This document shows, one piece after another, positions 5,799 through 13,466 of a DNA stretch of 22,474 nucleotides. The translations under genes were made by a program, and so were the position numbers. The DNA is from a virus, in IMG/VR virus record IMGVR_UViG_3300008110_007268, positions 1-22,474 of that record. One strand, given 5' to 3'. Numbering within the stretch: the stretch's first letter is position 1; each line of letters begins with the position of its first letter. The notes under the pieces are model-generated. The model was not told where the DNA came from. It ran no database searches and saw only the letters and a list, made by a program, of their open reading frames with translations.

Positions 5799-5884
5799 CA
5801 GTAAGTTTCAGCAAGGTTCTCCACAGCATAGCACAAAGTCACTAAGAAAGCAACTGAGGTCACTGTCCAAATAAGTTCAGTCAT
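5798..5884 (-). CDS. 28-residue single-pass membrane peptide
   Basis: The gene encodes MTELIWTVTSVAFLVTLC followed by YAVENLAETY, essentially one transmembrane helix (residues ~4-21) and a short acidic tail. It is joined at both ends by 1-nt TGATG overlaps, to the upstream hli and to the downstream 66-aa gene. That tight coupling is the main reason to believe it is translated. Its size recalls the very small membrane subunits of photosystems or cytochrome b6f, but I cannot match it to any of them. A thylakoid location is an inference from context. Confidence 0.65.
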   Translation of the reverse strand: MTELIWTVTSVAFLVTLCYAVENLAETY

Positions 5885-6087
5885 CAGAAGATTCCGAAGA
5901 AGAGCTTACCAGTGATAGCATAAGAAATAGCACCAGCAATAATACCGACCATTGCCCAACGTCCATTATACATCTCGGTAGTTTGCATGGGAGTCATAAG
6001 ACCCTTGCGGTGATATTCTTGGTAAACCATTTCAGGTTCTTTGGCCCACATATTTTGCTGACCAAATTCATTAGTGGTTACTGTCAT
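5884..6087 (-). CDS. hli: High-light-inducible protein, 67 aa (Hli/Scp)
   Basis: This 67-aa Hli protein begins MTVTTNEFGQQNMWAKEPE. The chlorophyll-binding motif EMYNGRWAMVG lies in the C-terminal transmembrane helix, which continues IIAGAISYAITGKLFFGIF. The polar N-terminal half is longer than in the 39-aa Hli of the same operon, so the phage carries two distinct types. The start at 6087 is preferred over an upstream extension, because the extension would run across the -10 of the promoter at 6115-6143. It is the first gene of the operon and overlaps the next by 1 nt. There is no clear Shine-Dalgarno, and the leader is only ~20 nt. Confidence 0.95.
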   Translation of the reverse strand: MTVTTNEFGQQNMWAKEPEMVYQEYHRKGLMTPMQTTEMYNGRWAMVGIIAGAISYAITGKLFFGIF

Positions 6088-6114
6088 TGTAGTTTTGTAA
6101 CGATTTACAACAAT

Positions 6115-6143
6115 AGTATATAGGTTTTGTAAAGTTTTGTCAA
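6115..6143 (-). promoter_or_regulatory. Near-consensus sigma70-type (early) promoter of the hli-peroxiredoxin operon
   Basis: TTGACA (6143-6138), a 17-nt spacer and TATACT (6120-6115) on the minus strand form a near-perfect housekeeping promoter. The predicted start is about 6108, 21 nt before the hli ATG. The -35 overlaps the last codons of the epimerase gene. No late box overlaps it, unlike the psbA and porin promoters, so this operon is expected to be early. Confidence 0.85.
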
Positions 6144-7078
6144 GAATCAACCTGTACGGGTTTCCTAACCTGTGTCTCGATCCAAGTATCAATTGATACT
6201 CTTGGTCTCCATCCAAACGCATGGAGCATTTTTTTATTATCAGCAAGAGTTTCTCTGGATTCTCCAGGTCTTGCGGATATATTTACTTGATTATCTGAAA
6301 TCATATTAGCAATTTCATTTACCGAATGATTTTTTCCAGTTCCAACATTATAAACCTGACCAAAAGTTCTTGGATCTGCAGTGGTTCCTTTAGAATATTT
6401 TGAACAAGACGCCATGATATTTGCATTTACAACGTCAGATACATGGGTGAAATCTCTACGTTGTTCACCATCTCCCACAATCGTCAGTGGTTCTCCATCT
6501 TCTGCTTGCCTCAGGAACAATCCAATTACAGGAGCATAGTGTCCCTTGAGTGGTTGACGTTCACCATAAACATTAAAGTATCTGAATATAATCGTTTCTA
6601 ATCCATACAATTCATAATACATCTTACAGAGTTTTTCTCCCGCAACTTTTGATACTGAATATGGATTTAAACAATCTTCAGTCATTGTTTCTATGCATGG
6701 AGGTTCATTTCTACCATACGCAGAAGATGTGGAGGAGTATATAACTCTCTTAACTCCTGCCTCTCTTGAACATTGAAGAACTGTGCAAGTACCGACACAA
6801 TTAGTAGTTACTGCACGAATTGGATTTTCAATTGCTGGTTGTATTCTTGCTTCTGCAGCAAGATGAAATACTACATCAACATCATCGTAAAGAGGCCGAG
6901 TATTAGTATAATCGGCAATATCAAATTTAGCATTAATCGCGCTTTCATTCCAGTAAAACTCCCCATTACATTCAGAACTCTCATTGTCAATTACAACTAC
7001 TTTCCATCCCATTTCTAAAAGTTTATCTACAAGATTGGAACCAATAAAACCAGCTCCACCAGTTACTAATGCCTTCAT
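6140..7078 (-). CDS. NAD-dependent sugar epimerase/dehydratase (extended SDR, UDP-glucose 4-epimerase-like)
   Basis: This 312-aa cytoplasmic enzyme acts on nucleotide sugars. The N-terminal Rossmann motif GGAGFIG (residues 7-13) binds NAD, with an acidic residue after beta-2 (VVVIDNES). The catalytic residues are the Ser/Thr of YSSTSSAYG and the YxxxK of NPYSVSKVAGEK. FRYFNVYGERQ, DFTHVSDVV and the C-terminal ADNKKMLHAFGWRP block are typical of GalE and UDP-glucuronate epimerase relatives. The exact substrate cannot be read from motifs. It lies just downstream of the porin terminator with no obvious promoter of its own, so read-through may express it. It would feed sugars to the glycan cluster. 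Confidence 0.88.
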   Translation of the reverse strand: MKALVTGGAGFIGSNLVDKLLEMGWKVVVIDNESSECNGEFYWNESAINAKFDIADYTNTRPLYDDVDVVFHLAAEARIQPAIENPIRAVTTNCVGTCTVLQCSREAGVKRVIYSSTSSAYGRNEPPCIETMTEDCLNPYSVSKVAGEKLCKMYYELYGLETIIFRYFNVYGERQPLKGHYAPVIGLFLRQAEDGEPLTIVGDGEQRRDFTHVSDVVNANIMASCSKYSKGTTADPRTFGQVYNVGTGKNHSVNEIANMISDNQVNISARPGESRETLADNKKMLHAFGWRPRVSIDTWIETQVRKPVQVDS

Positions 7079-7110
7079 ATATTAAAAAGTAATCTGTTTT
7101 ATGTAGTCAA

Positions 7111-7138
7111 TAAAAAACCACCCCAAGAAGAGGTGGTT
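7111..7138 (-). terminator. Intrinsic terminator downstream of the porin gene
   Basis: On the minus strand AACCACC (7138-7132) and GGTGGTT (7122-7116) form a 7-bp stem with a 9-nt loop, followed by a T-rich tract (TTTTTA, 7117-7112). It lies 24 bp after the porin stop and ends the porin transcript before the epimerase gene. Confidence 0.85.
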
Positions 7139-7161
7139 CCACTCAAATTATGAGTGATTTA

Positions 7162-8643
7162 TCAGAACGTGAACTTGGTCTGGATTACACCACCCCACTT
7201 GCTGCTGTCCTGATAACGTTGATTGTTTTCAACATAGAACAGAGCAGGAGTGATGCTGATGTTGTCGGTAACTTGGAACTTGTAGAAGAACTCAAGCATC
7301 GTAGCATCAGATACACCAGCGGTTTCAGCAGAAGGTGCTTGTCCAACAGCAACACCAGCAGTGTTGCCAGCAACAAACGCATCTGCCCACTGAAGACCAA
7401 CGAACCAGGAATCCGAATCAGTTGCATCGGTAGCACCAGTAGTACCATTTACGAAGTTATATCCGTAACCAGCACTGATGGAGGGAACCCAACCAGATTC
7501 AGAAGGCTGCCAATATGCGTTAAGAGCAATGGCATTGGACTCTTGACCATCTACAAGAGCACCAGAGGCACCCAGGAGACCGTTGTAGGTGCGAGGACGG
7601 GTGCCCTCAGAACCGTAACGATAACCAGCACCAACACCCCAGTTAGATCCTTTGTAACCGAGTTGGGCAATGAAGTTCAGAGCACCTTCGGAATCAAAGA
7701 CACCAGTGGAACTATCTTCACCATTCTCGGCAACATAGTTCAGACCAGCAACGAATCCACCTTTGCCGACATACTGAGCACCAACACCAGCACCAGTTGC
7801 CTTGTTATAGACACCAGGAGCACCAGCAACTTGGAAGAAGTCAAGGATTTCCGACTTATAAGCAGAAGGAACCCATGCCATCTCAGTGTTACGAACCTTA
7901 GGACCGGCAGTAATAGTCACACTATCACCCACAGGGAACTGATAGTAGAGACGATCAAGAACAACATTGTCTCCAGTCAGAGCAGTAGTGTTGTCTGCCT
8001 TGTCCAGTTTGAACAGGGAAGAAGAAGAACCGAAAGGATCACTGCTGAAGTTAGCAGAACGCAGACGAGTGCGAAGAAGATCACGACCAGTGAACGAGGT
8101 GTCAAAGTTCAGACGGACATCATAATTAAATGCGGTGTTGCCAACGTTTCCACCAGCATTAGTTTCAAGTCCAGGAACTCCACCCAGAACAAAGGTTGCT
8201 TCACCCTTCAGTTTGGTAGTGGTAGAGAACTGAGTTGCCTCAAGAACACCAACCTTTGCTTCCAAACCATCTACACGACCACGGAGAACAATCAGTTCTT
8301 CTTTGAATTCTGCCTGAAGTTTACGAAGCTCATCGGTGACTTCAGTTACACGATCAAGGCAAGCATTCAGCAGTGCTGCTGCTTCGTAACGAGTCATTGC
8401 CTTACCACCACCGTAGGTGCCGTTAGGATAACCTGCTACGCAACCATAACGCTCAATAAGATTAGTGAGTGCTTGATATGCCCAGTCGGTAGGTTGAACA
8501 TCAGAGAATTGAGTAACGCTCGTTACCTGTTCAACAGAAGAGTACTTGCTGACATCCTCAATATTGAGTTCTGCGGCAGTAGCAGCAGGAGCAACAAGAC
8601 CCAAAGCAACAGGGACAAGCATCAGTTGTTTGAGAAAATTCAT
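7162..8643 (-). CDS. Cyanobacterial-type outer-membrane porin with SLH domain (Som/iron-uptake porin family)
   Basis: The 493-aa protein begins with a signal peptide (MNFLKQLMLVPVALGLVAP, probable cleavage in the following ATAA region). Next comes an S-layer-homology domain at ~45-97 (FSDVQPTDWAYQALTNLI ... AMTRYEAAALLNACLD), which binds peptidoglycan. Then come a short coiled coil (~98-135, with Glu/Lys/Leu heptads) and a long barrel region with alternating aromatic/Gly strands. It ends in phenylalanine (QTKFTF), the usual outer-membrane assembly signal. This is the architecture of the major cyanobacterial porins. It has its own composite promoter, leader hairpin and terminator, and is visibly richer in G+C than the neighbouring glycan genes, suggesting transfer from a host. 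The frame is intact and full length. Confidence 0.92.
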   Translation of the reverse strand: MNFLKQLMLVPVALGLVAPAATAAELNIEDVSKYSSVEQVTSVTQFSDVQPTDWAYQALTNLIERYGCVAGYPNGTYGGGKAMTRYEAAALLNACLDRVTEVTDELRKLQAEFKEELIVLRGRVDGLEAKVGVLEATQFSTTTKLKGEATFVLGGVPGLETNAGGNVGNTAFNYDVRLNFDTSFTGRDLLRTRLRSANFSSDPFGSSSSLFKLDKADNTTALTGDNVVLDRLYYQFPVGDSVTITAGPKVRNTEMAWVPSAYKSEILDFFQVAGAPGVYNKATGAGVGAQYVGKGGFVAGLNYVAENGEDSSTGVFDSEGALNFIAQLGYKGSNWGVGAGYRYGSEGTRPRTYNGLLGASGALVDGQESNAIALNAYWQPSESGWVPSISAGYGYNFVNGTTGATDATDSDSWFVGLQWADAFVAGNTAGVAVGQAPSAETAGVSDATMLEFFYKFQVTDNISITPALFYVENNQRYQDSSKWGGVIQTKFTF

Positions 8644-8675
8644 AATCGATTAGAAAATAATTTACTAAAGAAAAA

Positions 8676-8704
8676 CGAGTTAAGTTTTGTTACGACTCAA
8701 CTCG
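8676..8704 (-). promoter_or_regulatory. Stem-loop at the 5' end of the porin mRNA
   Basis: On the minus strand CGAGTTGAG (8704-8696) pairs with CTTAACTCG (8684-8676), a 9-bp stem with one G-U pair and an 11-nt loop. The predicted transcription start is about 8706, so this hairpin would cap the very 5' end of the message. That is a position that often protects against 5'-dependent decay. A protein or small-RNA binding site is also possible. Confidence 0.6.
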
Positions 8705-8707
8705 ATG

Positions 8708-8741
8708 TATTTATACTACACGACCTTTTTCAAGTTGTCAA
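8708..8741 (-). promoter_or_regulatory. Composite sigma70/late promoter of the porin gene
   Basis: TTGACA (8741-8736), 17 nt, then TAGTAT (8718-8713) on the minus strand, with the late box TATAAATA (8715-8708) overlapping the -10 by three bases. The downstream bases CATCGA nearly repeat those at the psbA promoter (CATCAA). The geometry is identical to that at 472-505, so the porin could be made both early and late. Confidence 0.8.
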
Positions 8742-8757
8742 GGGGGTACGGAAATAC

Positions 8758-9558
8758 CTACTTTTTATCCCTTTTACCACCAGAAGGTTCAGAGACTCTG
8801 CCAAGAAATGGATCATACATGGTTATCTGATCTATCGTCATCGAAACTCCCGCTTGATCCCAAAATTCTCTAAGACCCGTATAAGAATTTTTATGGAAAA
8901 TATCAACATGTTCCGGATGAATTGAAGATCCCAAAGAAATTTTATAAAGCAATAAAGGACAAGAGTAAGTGCATCCAGAATTATAAATTAAATCGTCAGC
9001 TACTGGTCTTGGTTTTACTCCGTTATCGATTTTATATTTTTCACCCCTAACATGCATTGATATAAGTTTTTTTGCATGATGTCTAGTGATCACATAACAT
9101 GCTGTAGAAAAATTGTTTACAAATCTGTTATGTATCGGAACATGAATATCTCCAGTTGAAATTATTGCCAACTGCATAACATCCCATGCATATGGACATC
9201 TACCGATAAAATCTTTCCAAGTAAAATTCCAACATTTCACTGTACTCAAATCACAATCATCTTCCATGATAATTGCATATTGAGAATCTGAATTGTTATA
9301 CCAATAATTAATAGCCTTCAGATGAGATGTAAGACATCCCACTTCACCTGAAGTTACAAGATCTGGATATTTTCCCTTAATAATTTGACTCAGATCATCA
9401 TTTCTCCCGTCATAAGCAGAAATCCGAGTATAATTTTCAATTTCCCAGTATTTAAACTGGTCTTCCATATACTCTTTTCTTTCTGGTTGATCGTCCAAAT
9501 TTATATAATATATCGGACCAAAATCTTTTAATTTATAAGCAGATTTATTCTTATCCAT
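8758..9558 (-). CDS. Glycosyltransferase family 25 (LPS biosynthesis type)
   Basis: This 266-aa GT25-type transferase has the family opening YYINLDDQPERKEYM (residues ~17-31), then GEVGCLTSHLKAI, the acidic nucleotide/metal-binding segment YAIIMEDDCDL, and a second acidic patch VADDLIYNSG. GT25 enzymes add galactose or glucose to LPS cores or collagen-like acceptors from UDP-sugars; the donor here is unknown. It is cytoplasmic, and complete for the bacterial family. The start codon overlaps the stop of the HAD gene by 1 nt, tying it to the glycan operon. It is the last gene of that operon before the porin promoter region. Confidence 0.88.
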   Translation of the reverse strand: MDKNKSAYKLKDFGPIYYINLDDQPERKEYMEDQFKYWEIENYTRISAYDGRNDDLSQIIKGKYPDLVTSGEVGCLTSHLKAINYWYNNSDSQYAIIMEDDCDLSTVKCWNFTWKDFIGRCPYAWDVMQLAIISTGDIHVPIHNRFVNNFSTACYVITRHHAKKLISMHVRGEKYKIDNGVKPRPVADDLIYNSGCTYSCPLLLYKISLGSSIHPEHVDIFHKNSYTGLREFWDQAGVSMTIDQITMYDPFLGRVSEPSGGKRDKK

Positions 9559-9884
9559 TAGTTAAAAAAATCAATGTCTTTCAAAGCTTTATCATCTATG
9601 TATACATCTCCAGCAGGTTTTCCCATGTATAATTCATGGAATTTGCACCCCCAAGATACTAATTGTTTAAAGGTAACATCATACCACCTTTCATATGACA
9701 TTCTATAAGATCCCGAATAAGTTCCCATGCCCCTGGCAGTAAGAAATATTATTCGATTTCCGTCGTCATATAATTTATTAATTTTTTCAATTCGATTTAA
9801 AAAAGGTTCGGATTCTTCGTACTTGCCAATTTCTTTTTGTGAGCAAATAGTCCCATCAATATCAATTACATAAACTTTATTCAT
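9558..9884 (-). CDS. Small HAD-superfamily phosphatase
   Basis: This 108-aa protein has the four HAD motifs: DIDGTI near the N-terminus (nucleophile and acid/base Asp), LTARG (motif II Thr), a Lys in GKPAGD (motif III) and DVYIDDKA (motif IV Asp pair). There is no cap domain, so it is a minimal HAD. Related small HADs occur in capsule and LPS loci and dephosphorylate sugar phosphates. ATG at 9884 was taken as start; a TTG at 9899 would add five residues and overlap the upstream stop. It could supply the Kdo-8-phosphate phosphatase step missing beside kdsA and kdsB, but it is much shorter than usual KdsC. Confidence 0.8.
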   Translation of the reverse strand: MNKVYVIDIDGTICSQKEIGKYEESEPFLNRIEKINKLYDDGNRIIFLTARGMGTYSGSYRMSYERWYDVTFKQLVSWGCKFHELYMGKPAGDVYIDDKALKDIDFFN

Positions 9885-9895
9885 ACAAAAAAATA

Positions 9896-10486
9896 TCAAG
9901 GTACATACGCAAGTGTATTGCCATTTTTACAACTTTTTAGTTTGTATCCCAATCCCAATTCATCAAACCATTTTATTGTTGGAATTTGATCGTTCTGCTT
10001 TGTTTCAAAATAAACGGCAGGTCTATATTTTTTGATTGTTTCAATTGCACCCTTACAAACATTTAATTCGTATCCCTCGGTGTCAATTTTAATCAAATCA
10101 ACGTCATCCAAATCAAATGAATCTAAAGTTTTGCAAGGAACATTTTCAATTGCATATTCATTCTGACCTTCCCCCCATGTTCCATTTTTAGTGAACCTAC
10201 TAATACTGGCGTGTTCAGGTTTGTGTATTCCATTTGGCAGTACTAAAGTTACCGTTTTTTCTTCATCACCAAGAGCAATATTATATTTTTCAATTCCATC
10301 TGGCAAATGAGAAAATACATTTGGATTAGGCTCAAATGAAATTACTCTTTTAAAATCTTCTAAAAATGGATATGAAGTTTCTCCATAGCAAGCACCTACA
10401 TCAATATAAACATCAAATTTTTTGACGTGCGGAAAAACTTCTATTCTAATTCTTTTTCCAAATGCAGAATTTGTTAAATCATTCAT
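9896..10486 (-). CDS. FkbM-family SAM-dependent methyltransferase
   Basis: This 196-aa O-methyltransferase of the FkbM type has the SAM-binding motif YIDVGACYGETSYPF (residues ~27-41), then VISFEPNPNVF (acidic residue binding the ribose), CKTLDSF, and the family block DLIKIDTEGYELNVCKGA. FkbM proteins methylate hydroxyls of sugars or polyketides and are frequent in phage and cyanobacterial surface-polysaccharide clusters. It has no membrane segment. It is separated by 2 nt from the cupin gene upstream and lies 11 nt before the HAD start. Terminal sugar methylation could mask a glycan from recognition; the substrate is unknown. Confidence 0.92.
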   Translation of the reverse strand: MNDLTNSAFGKRIRIEVFPHVKKFDVYIDVGACYGETSYPFLEDFKRVISFEPNPNVFSHLPDGIEKYNIALGDEEKTVTLVLPNGIHKPEHASISRFTKNGTWGEGQNEYAIENVPCKTLDSFDLDDVDLIKIDTEGYELNVCKGAIETIKKYRPAVYFETKQNDQIPTIKWFDELGLGYKLKSCKNGNTLAYVP

Positions 10487-10488
10487 AA

Positions 10489-10845
10489 TTAATTCAATTC
10501 ACTTTTATTAAATCCAGAATATTCCCTTTCAATATCATTGTGATTAAATTCTGCCCAATAAAGTTCAAAAGCTAATCCATCTTCAAGAGCTTCAAATTGA
10601 TGATAATATCCTGGTTCTACAGCATTAAACTCACCAGGACCAAGAATAGTTTCATCGACCAAATCCTGACAATGCCTCCAATTCCTAATAAGCAATTTAC
10701 CAGAGACCACATAAAAACCATTCCATTTGAATTTGTGTTTATGCTTGGAACAAACTCCTCCTGCTTTAAAATCAATTCTATGGAATTCTAATGCATGATT
10801 TGCACAAATCAGTTCAGTTTTTCCCCAAATTTTTCCTTGTTTCAT
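10489..10845 (-). CDS. Single-domain cupin protein
   Basis: This 118-aa cupin carries motif 1 as KHKHKFKWNGFYVVSGKLLI (His residues and the G of the first metal-binding block). Motif 2 is GPGEFNAVEPGYYHQFEA, ending in the conserved His. The fold resembles the C-terminal mannose-6-phosphate isomerase/sugar-phosphate isomerase type cupin, so a role on mannose or another sugar of this cluster is plausible, including supplying mannose-6-P for GDP-mannose. That is inference. It is coupled to the upstream gene through an ATGA overlap. Confidence 0.85.
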   Translation of the reverse strand: MKQGKIWGKTELICANHALEFHRIDFKAGGVCSKHKHKFKWNGFYVVSGKLLIRNWRHCQDLVDETILGPGEFNAVEPGYYHQFEALEDGLAFELYWAEFNHNDIEREYSGFNKSELN

Positions 10846-11801
10846 GTCGTTAAAATCTTACAAATATCGTTAGTAGCGTTTATTTTCTTTAAACTTTTTT
10901 CATTGAGAACATCAACATTTCCATTATAATCTACAAATAATTGGTAGTCAAGTTGATTTAGAATACAATCAATAAAACAACTGGAAGGATACGTGACATA
11001 ATGTTGATCACACATGGAAAATAATTGATGTCTTTTAATATTATTATTTTTCAACCAATCATTATCAATAAGAAATTTATTTTTTCTTTTTAGTATGTTG
11101 ACAATCATTGAGTGTATTTTTTCATTTGCTCCAGGATGCCTAACGAAATAGCAAGGTTCATCAGTATCACATATCCTATTAATTTGATCTAAAGTTTCAT
11201 CTTTCCATTTTTTTGTGTATATCCCACTCCAAAAAGAATTTTTATTGACATCCAATTTTATGTCCTGATCATCAATGGCATCAAAACATCTACCAAAAAA
11301 GAAAATTTTACTATTTTCTATTTTAGTTGTAGAAGTATATTCATGATCCGGTACACCAACAGAAATAAATTTACTTGCAGATTTTGCATTTTTAATTACA
11401 TGTTCATCATTTACCCAGGTTAAAACATGATCTGCAGAATAAGAAATTTCTGGTATCCTGGTTATTCCTTCTTGAGAAAGTCCATGCTGGATTGCAAATG
11501 TCTTGCATTTTGATATTTTACAAGCCTCATATTCAATTTTATGGTAGATTGAACTACTTCCAGTAGTTACAAGAAACGATTCGGATTCTTTCGTCAAATC
11601 CGGTATGTCATTGTAATACGAATTAATGTCTAAAGCATCTACTTCTAAATCTCCAAATATTTCACATAAATCATCTTGAAATATTTCGTTTGCATTGGTA
11701 AGGAGTATAGTTTCATAATTCATTTGTTGGAGAGTTCTAACTATCGGAATTATAAACCTCAAATGATTTCTAGAAGTATTACATATAATAATTCTTTTCA
11801 T
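10842..11801 (-). CDS. Probable GT-B-like glycosyltransferase or surface-carbohydrate protein
   Basis: This 319-aa protein starts with a Rossmann-like strand and helix (MKRIIICNTSRNHLRFIIP). It contains FAIQHGLSQEGI, resembling the His-Gly block of capsule-type and CDP-glycerol-type transferases with a GT-B fold. Further on, PCYFVRHPGANEK and YPSSCFIDCILN sit where the C-terminal donor-binding domain would be. No transmembrane helix is visible. It overlaps both neighbours by 4 nt. Assignment as a transferase rests on these partial motifs and on context; donor and acceptor are unknown. Confidence 0.6.
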   Translation of the reverse strand: MKRIIICNTSRNHLRFIIPIVRTLQQMNYETILLTNANEIFQDDLCEIFGDLEVDALDINSYYNDIPDLTKESESFLVTTGSSSIYHKIEYEACKISKCKTFAIQHGLSQEGITRIPEISYSADHVLTWVNDEHVIKNAKSASKFISVGVPDHEYTSTTKIENSKIFFFGRCFDAIDDQDIKLDVNKNSFWSGIYTKKWKDETLDQINRICDTDEPCYFVRHPGANEKIHSMIVNILKRKNKFLIDNDWLKNNNIKRHQLFSMCDQHYVTYPSSCFIDCILNQLDYQLFVDYNGNVDVLNEKSLKKINATNDICKILTT

Positions 11802-12718
11802 AGTAATCCCAAATTATTAGATACAACACCAGTCTCAAATTCCTCTCTACTATATTGAGAAAAAGCTAAAGAGTTTAACCATTTCATTCTAATTTCATCA
11901 TCCGGATAATATGGTGTTTCGATCAAAGAATAATCGGATTGAGATACTGGAGATGTTGGTGAATTTACATCGGAAAATGTTGGTATTCCCATTAACTGTG
12001 CATGAATGGCAGCAGCAGATGAATGCGTGACTAAAGCCCAACAATCCTCCAAATCTTGTTCCAATGTAACTCCTGTAGATTGGGATTTGTTTGATAATTG
12101 ATTAGATTTGTCAGGTTTCTCACGAATGACAATTTCCCTATCTGTATTTTTTTTCAAAGTTTCCAATGTCTCCTCAGCCCAGTTTTCTTGACCATAAATT
12201 GACAAAACATGTTTTGAAGATCTACAAAAAATTATTTTTGACCCTCTTTTTTTATACTCCTTTCCATAACCATTAAAATGATCATAAAAATATTTTTTCC
12301 ATCTTGAGTCATCTACGTCTAAAATTTTACTCAATACATGAGAATTTTTAGAAATTCTGTACCATTCTTGGGAATGGGGATTGTTATTTCCAGTATGCCT
12401 GGCATACCCCCTCCAAAAATATCCATGATCAATGTAAAAATAATCCAGACCCAATTTTCTTCGATATTTAATAAAGTCATGCGTTGGTCTTCCAATAACC
12501 ATATCGCAAAGAATTACCTCAGAATCATCATAAATTCCATAAGAACTTGAATTCATATCAGTATTCCAAAGAACTTCGGATGGAATACAATTCTTATGTA
12601 AATTTTCTATGGTGACATCAATCAAATGATTAAATTCAGCCCCAACTCTAACTGGATATTTTCCAGGTGATATTTTCCCAAATTTTGCTTTGCTAAAGAT
12701 ACCATAATATTTTTTCAT
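11798..12718 (-). CDS. Probable capsule-type glycosyltransferase (GT-B-like)
   Basis: The 306-aa protein has a C-terminal segment, CWALVTHSSAAAIHAQLMG followed by IPTF, characteristic of the donor-sugar-binding half of KpsC/KpsS-like and related GT-B transferases. It is preceded by REIVIREKPDKSN, where a donor-phosphate-binding Lys/Arg is expected. The N-terminal half (FYIDHGYFWRGY) may bind the acceptor. KpsC/S enzymes use CMP-Kdo, which would fit kdsA and kdsB in the same cluster, but the similarity seen here is too short to assert that. Its start lies 4 nt after the stop of the upstream paralogue gene. Confidence 0.6.
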   Translation of the reverse strand: MKKYYGIFSKAKFGKISPGKYPVRVGAEFNHLIDVTIENLHKNCIPSEVLWNTDMNSSSYGIYDDSEVILCDMVIGRPTHDFIKYRRKLGLDYFYIDHGYFWRGYARHTGNNNPHSQEWYRISKNSHVLSKILDVDDSRWKKYFYDHFNGYGKEYKKRGSKIIFCRSSKHVLSIYGQENWAEETLETLKKNTDREIVIREKPDKSNQLSNKSQSTGVTLEQDLEDCWALVTHSSAAAIHAQLMGIPTFSDVNSPTSPVSQSDYSLIETPYYPDDEIRMKWLNSLAFSQYSREEFETGVVSNNLGLL

Positions 12719-12722
12719 ACTA

Positions 12723-13460
12723 CTACCTCATATTGGGATTTAACCACTCAGGACTATTCAAATAATGCTTTCTATCTCCCTTTCGGTGATCAATGTAAGG
12801 ACTCAATACCGGACAATATGGCATTGTATGAGATTTTCCATTTCCATATGTTTTTTCAGTTCTTGTCGGAAATGCTTTTAAAGTAGAATCAAAAGCAATG
12901 CAATCATGATATCCATCTTCAAGATCAAATAAAGTATCTTCAGCATATAGAGAAATATATCTGTCAAAGAACTCTTGAACTATTTCGTTTTCCACATTGA
13001 ATCCAATAAATCCCGTTTCCGTATATTTTTTTCTTGGATAGTATGCAAAGTCGCAATCGGAAATAAAGGATTCATACCAGTCTAACGGTATCTGTTTAAT
13101 AAAAACACAATCAAAATCGACATAGAACATTTTTTTTCCTATGTTTTTTGCTGCATGTTGTGCGTGAACTTTATATGAAAACTTCAGTGCATCATCATCA
13201 TTGATAGTATGTTTTCTTGGTTCTGGGGGAGATTTTCTACTTTTAAATCTCTGAACAAATTCAATCAAGTTTGATGATTCATTGTAAAGGTTTAGATATG
13301 TTATATTTTTATTTTGAGGATATATGCTAAAATCGTCCTCTTCAACATAGCAAAACAGTGGTATCAGCTGATCCGTTTTTATAAAAGTTTCAAGAAACCT
13401 ACTTCCATACTCTTTGTATATTTTTTTATTGAACGTTGTTACAAAATAACTATCAATCAT
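12723..13460 (-). CDS. GT-A-like glycosyltransferase, paralogue A
   Basis: This 245-aa protein has a DxD-type motif in FYVDFDCVFIKQIPLDW (residues ~112-128), expected to bind the metal and nucleotide sugar in GT-A folds. An N-terminal block YVEEDDFSIYPQNKNITYLNL and a C-terminal CPVLSPYIDHRKGDRK block follow the same order as in the next gene upstream, with which it shares the full length. The family is common in cyanophages but I cannot name it more precisely. The pair clearly arose by tandem duplication and has diverged substantially. It has no membrane segment. Confidence 0.75.
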   Translation of the reverse strand: MIDSYFVTTFNKKIYKEYGSRFLETFIKTDQLIPLFCYVEEDDFSIYPQNKNITYLNLYNESSNLIEFVQRFKSRKSPPEPRKHTINDDDALKFSYKVHAQHAAKNIGKKMFYVDFDCVFIKQIPLDWYESFISDCDFAYYPRKKYTETGFIGFNVENEIVQEFFDRYISLYAEDTLFDLEDGYHDCIAFDSTLKAFPTRTEKTYGNGKSHTMPYCPVLSPYIDHRKGDRKHYLNSPEWLNPNMR

Positions 13461-13466
13461 TTTAAA

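Noticed and set aside
7150-8925. 591-codon open frame on the plus strand antisense to the porin
   Set aside because: It mirrors the porin codons, has low-complexity Ser/Thr/Asn-rich content, no family motif, and runs into GT25. The porin on the minus strand has a signal peptide, domains, promoter and terminator.
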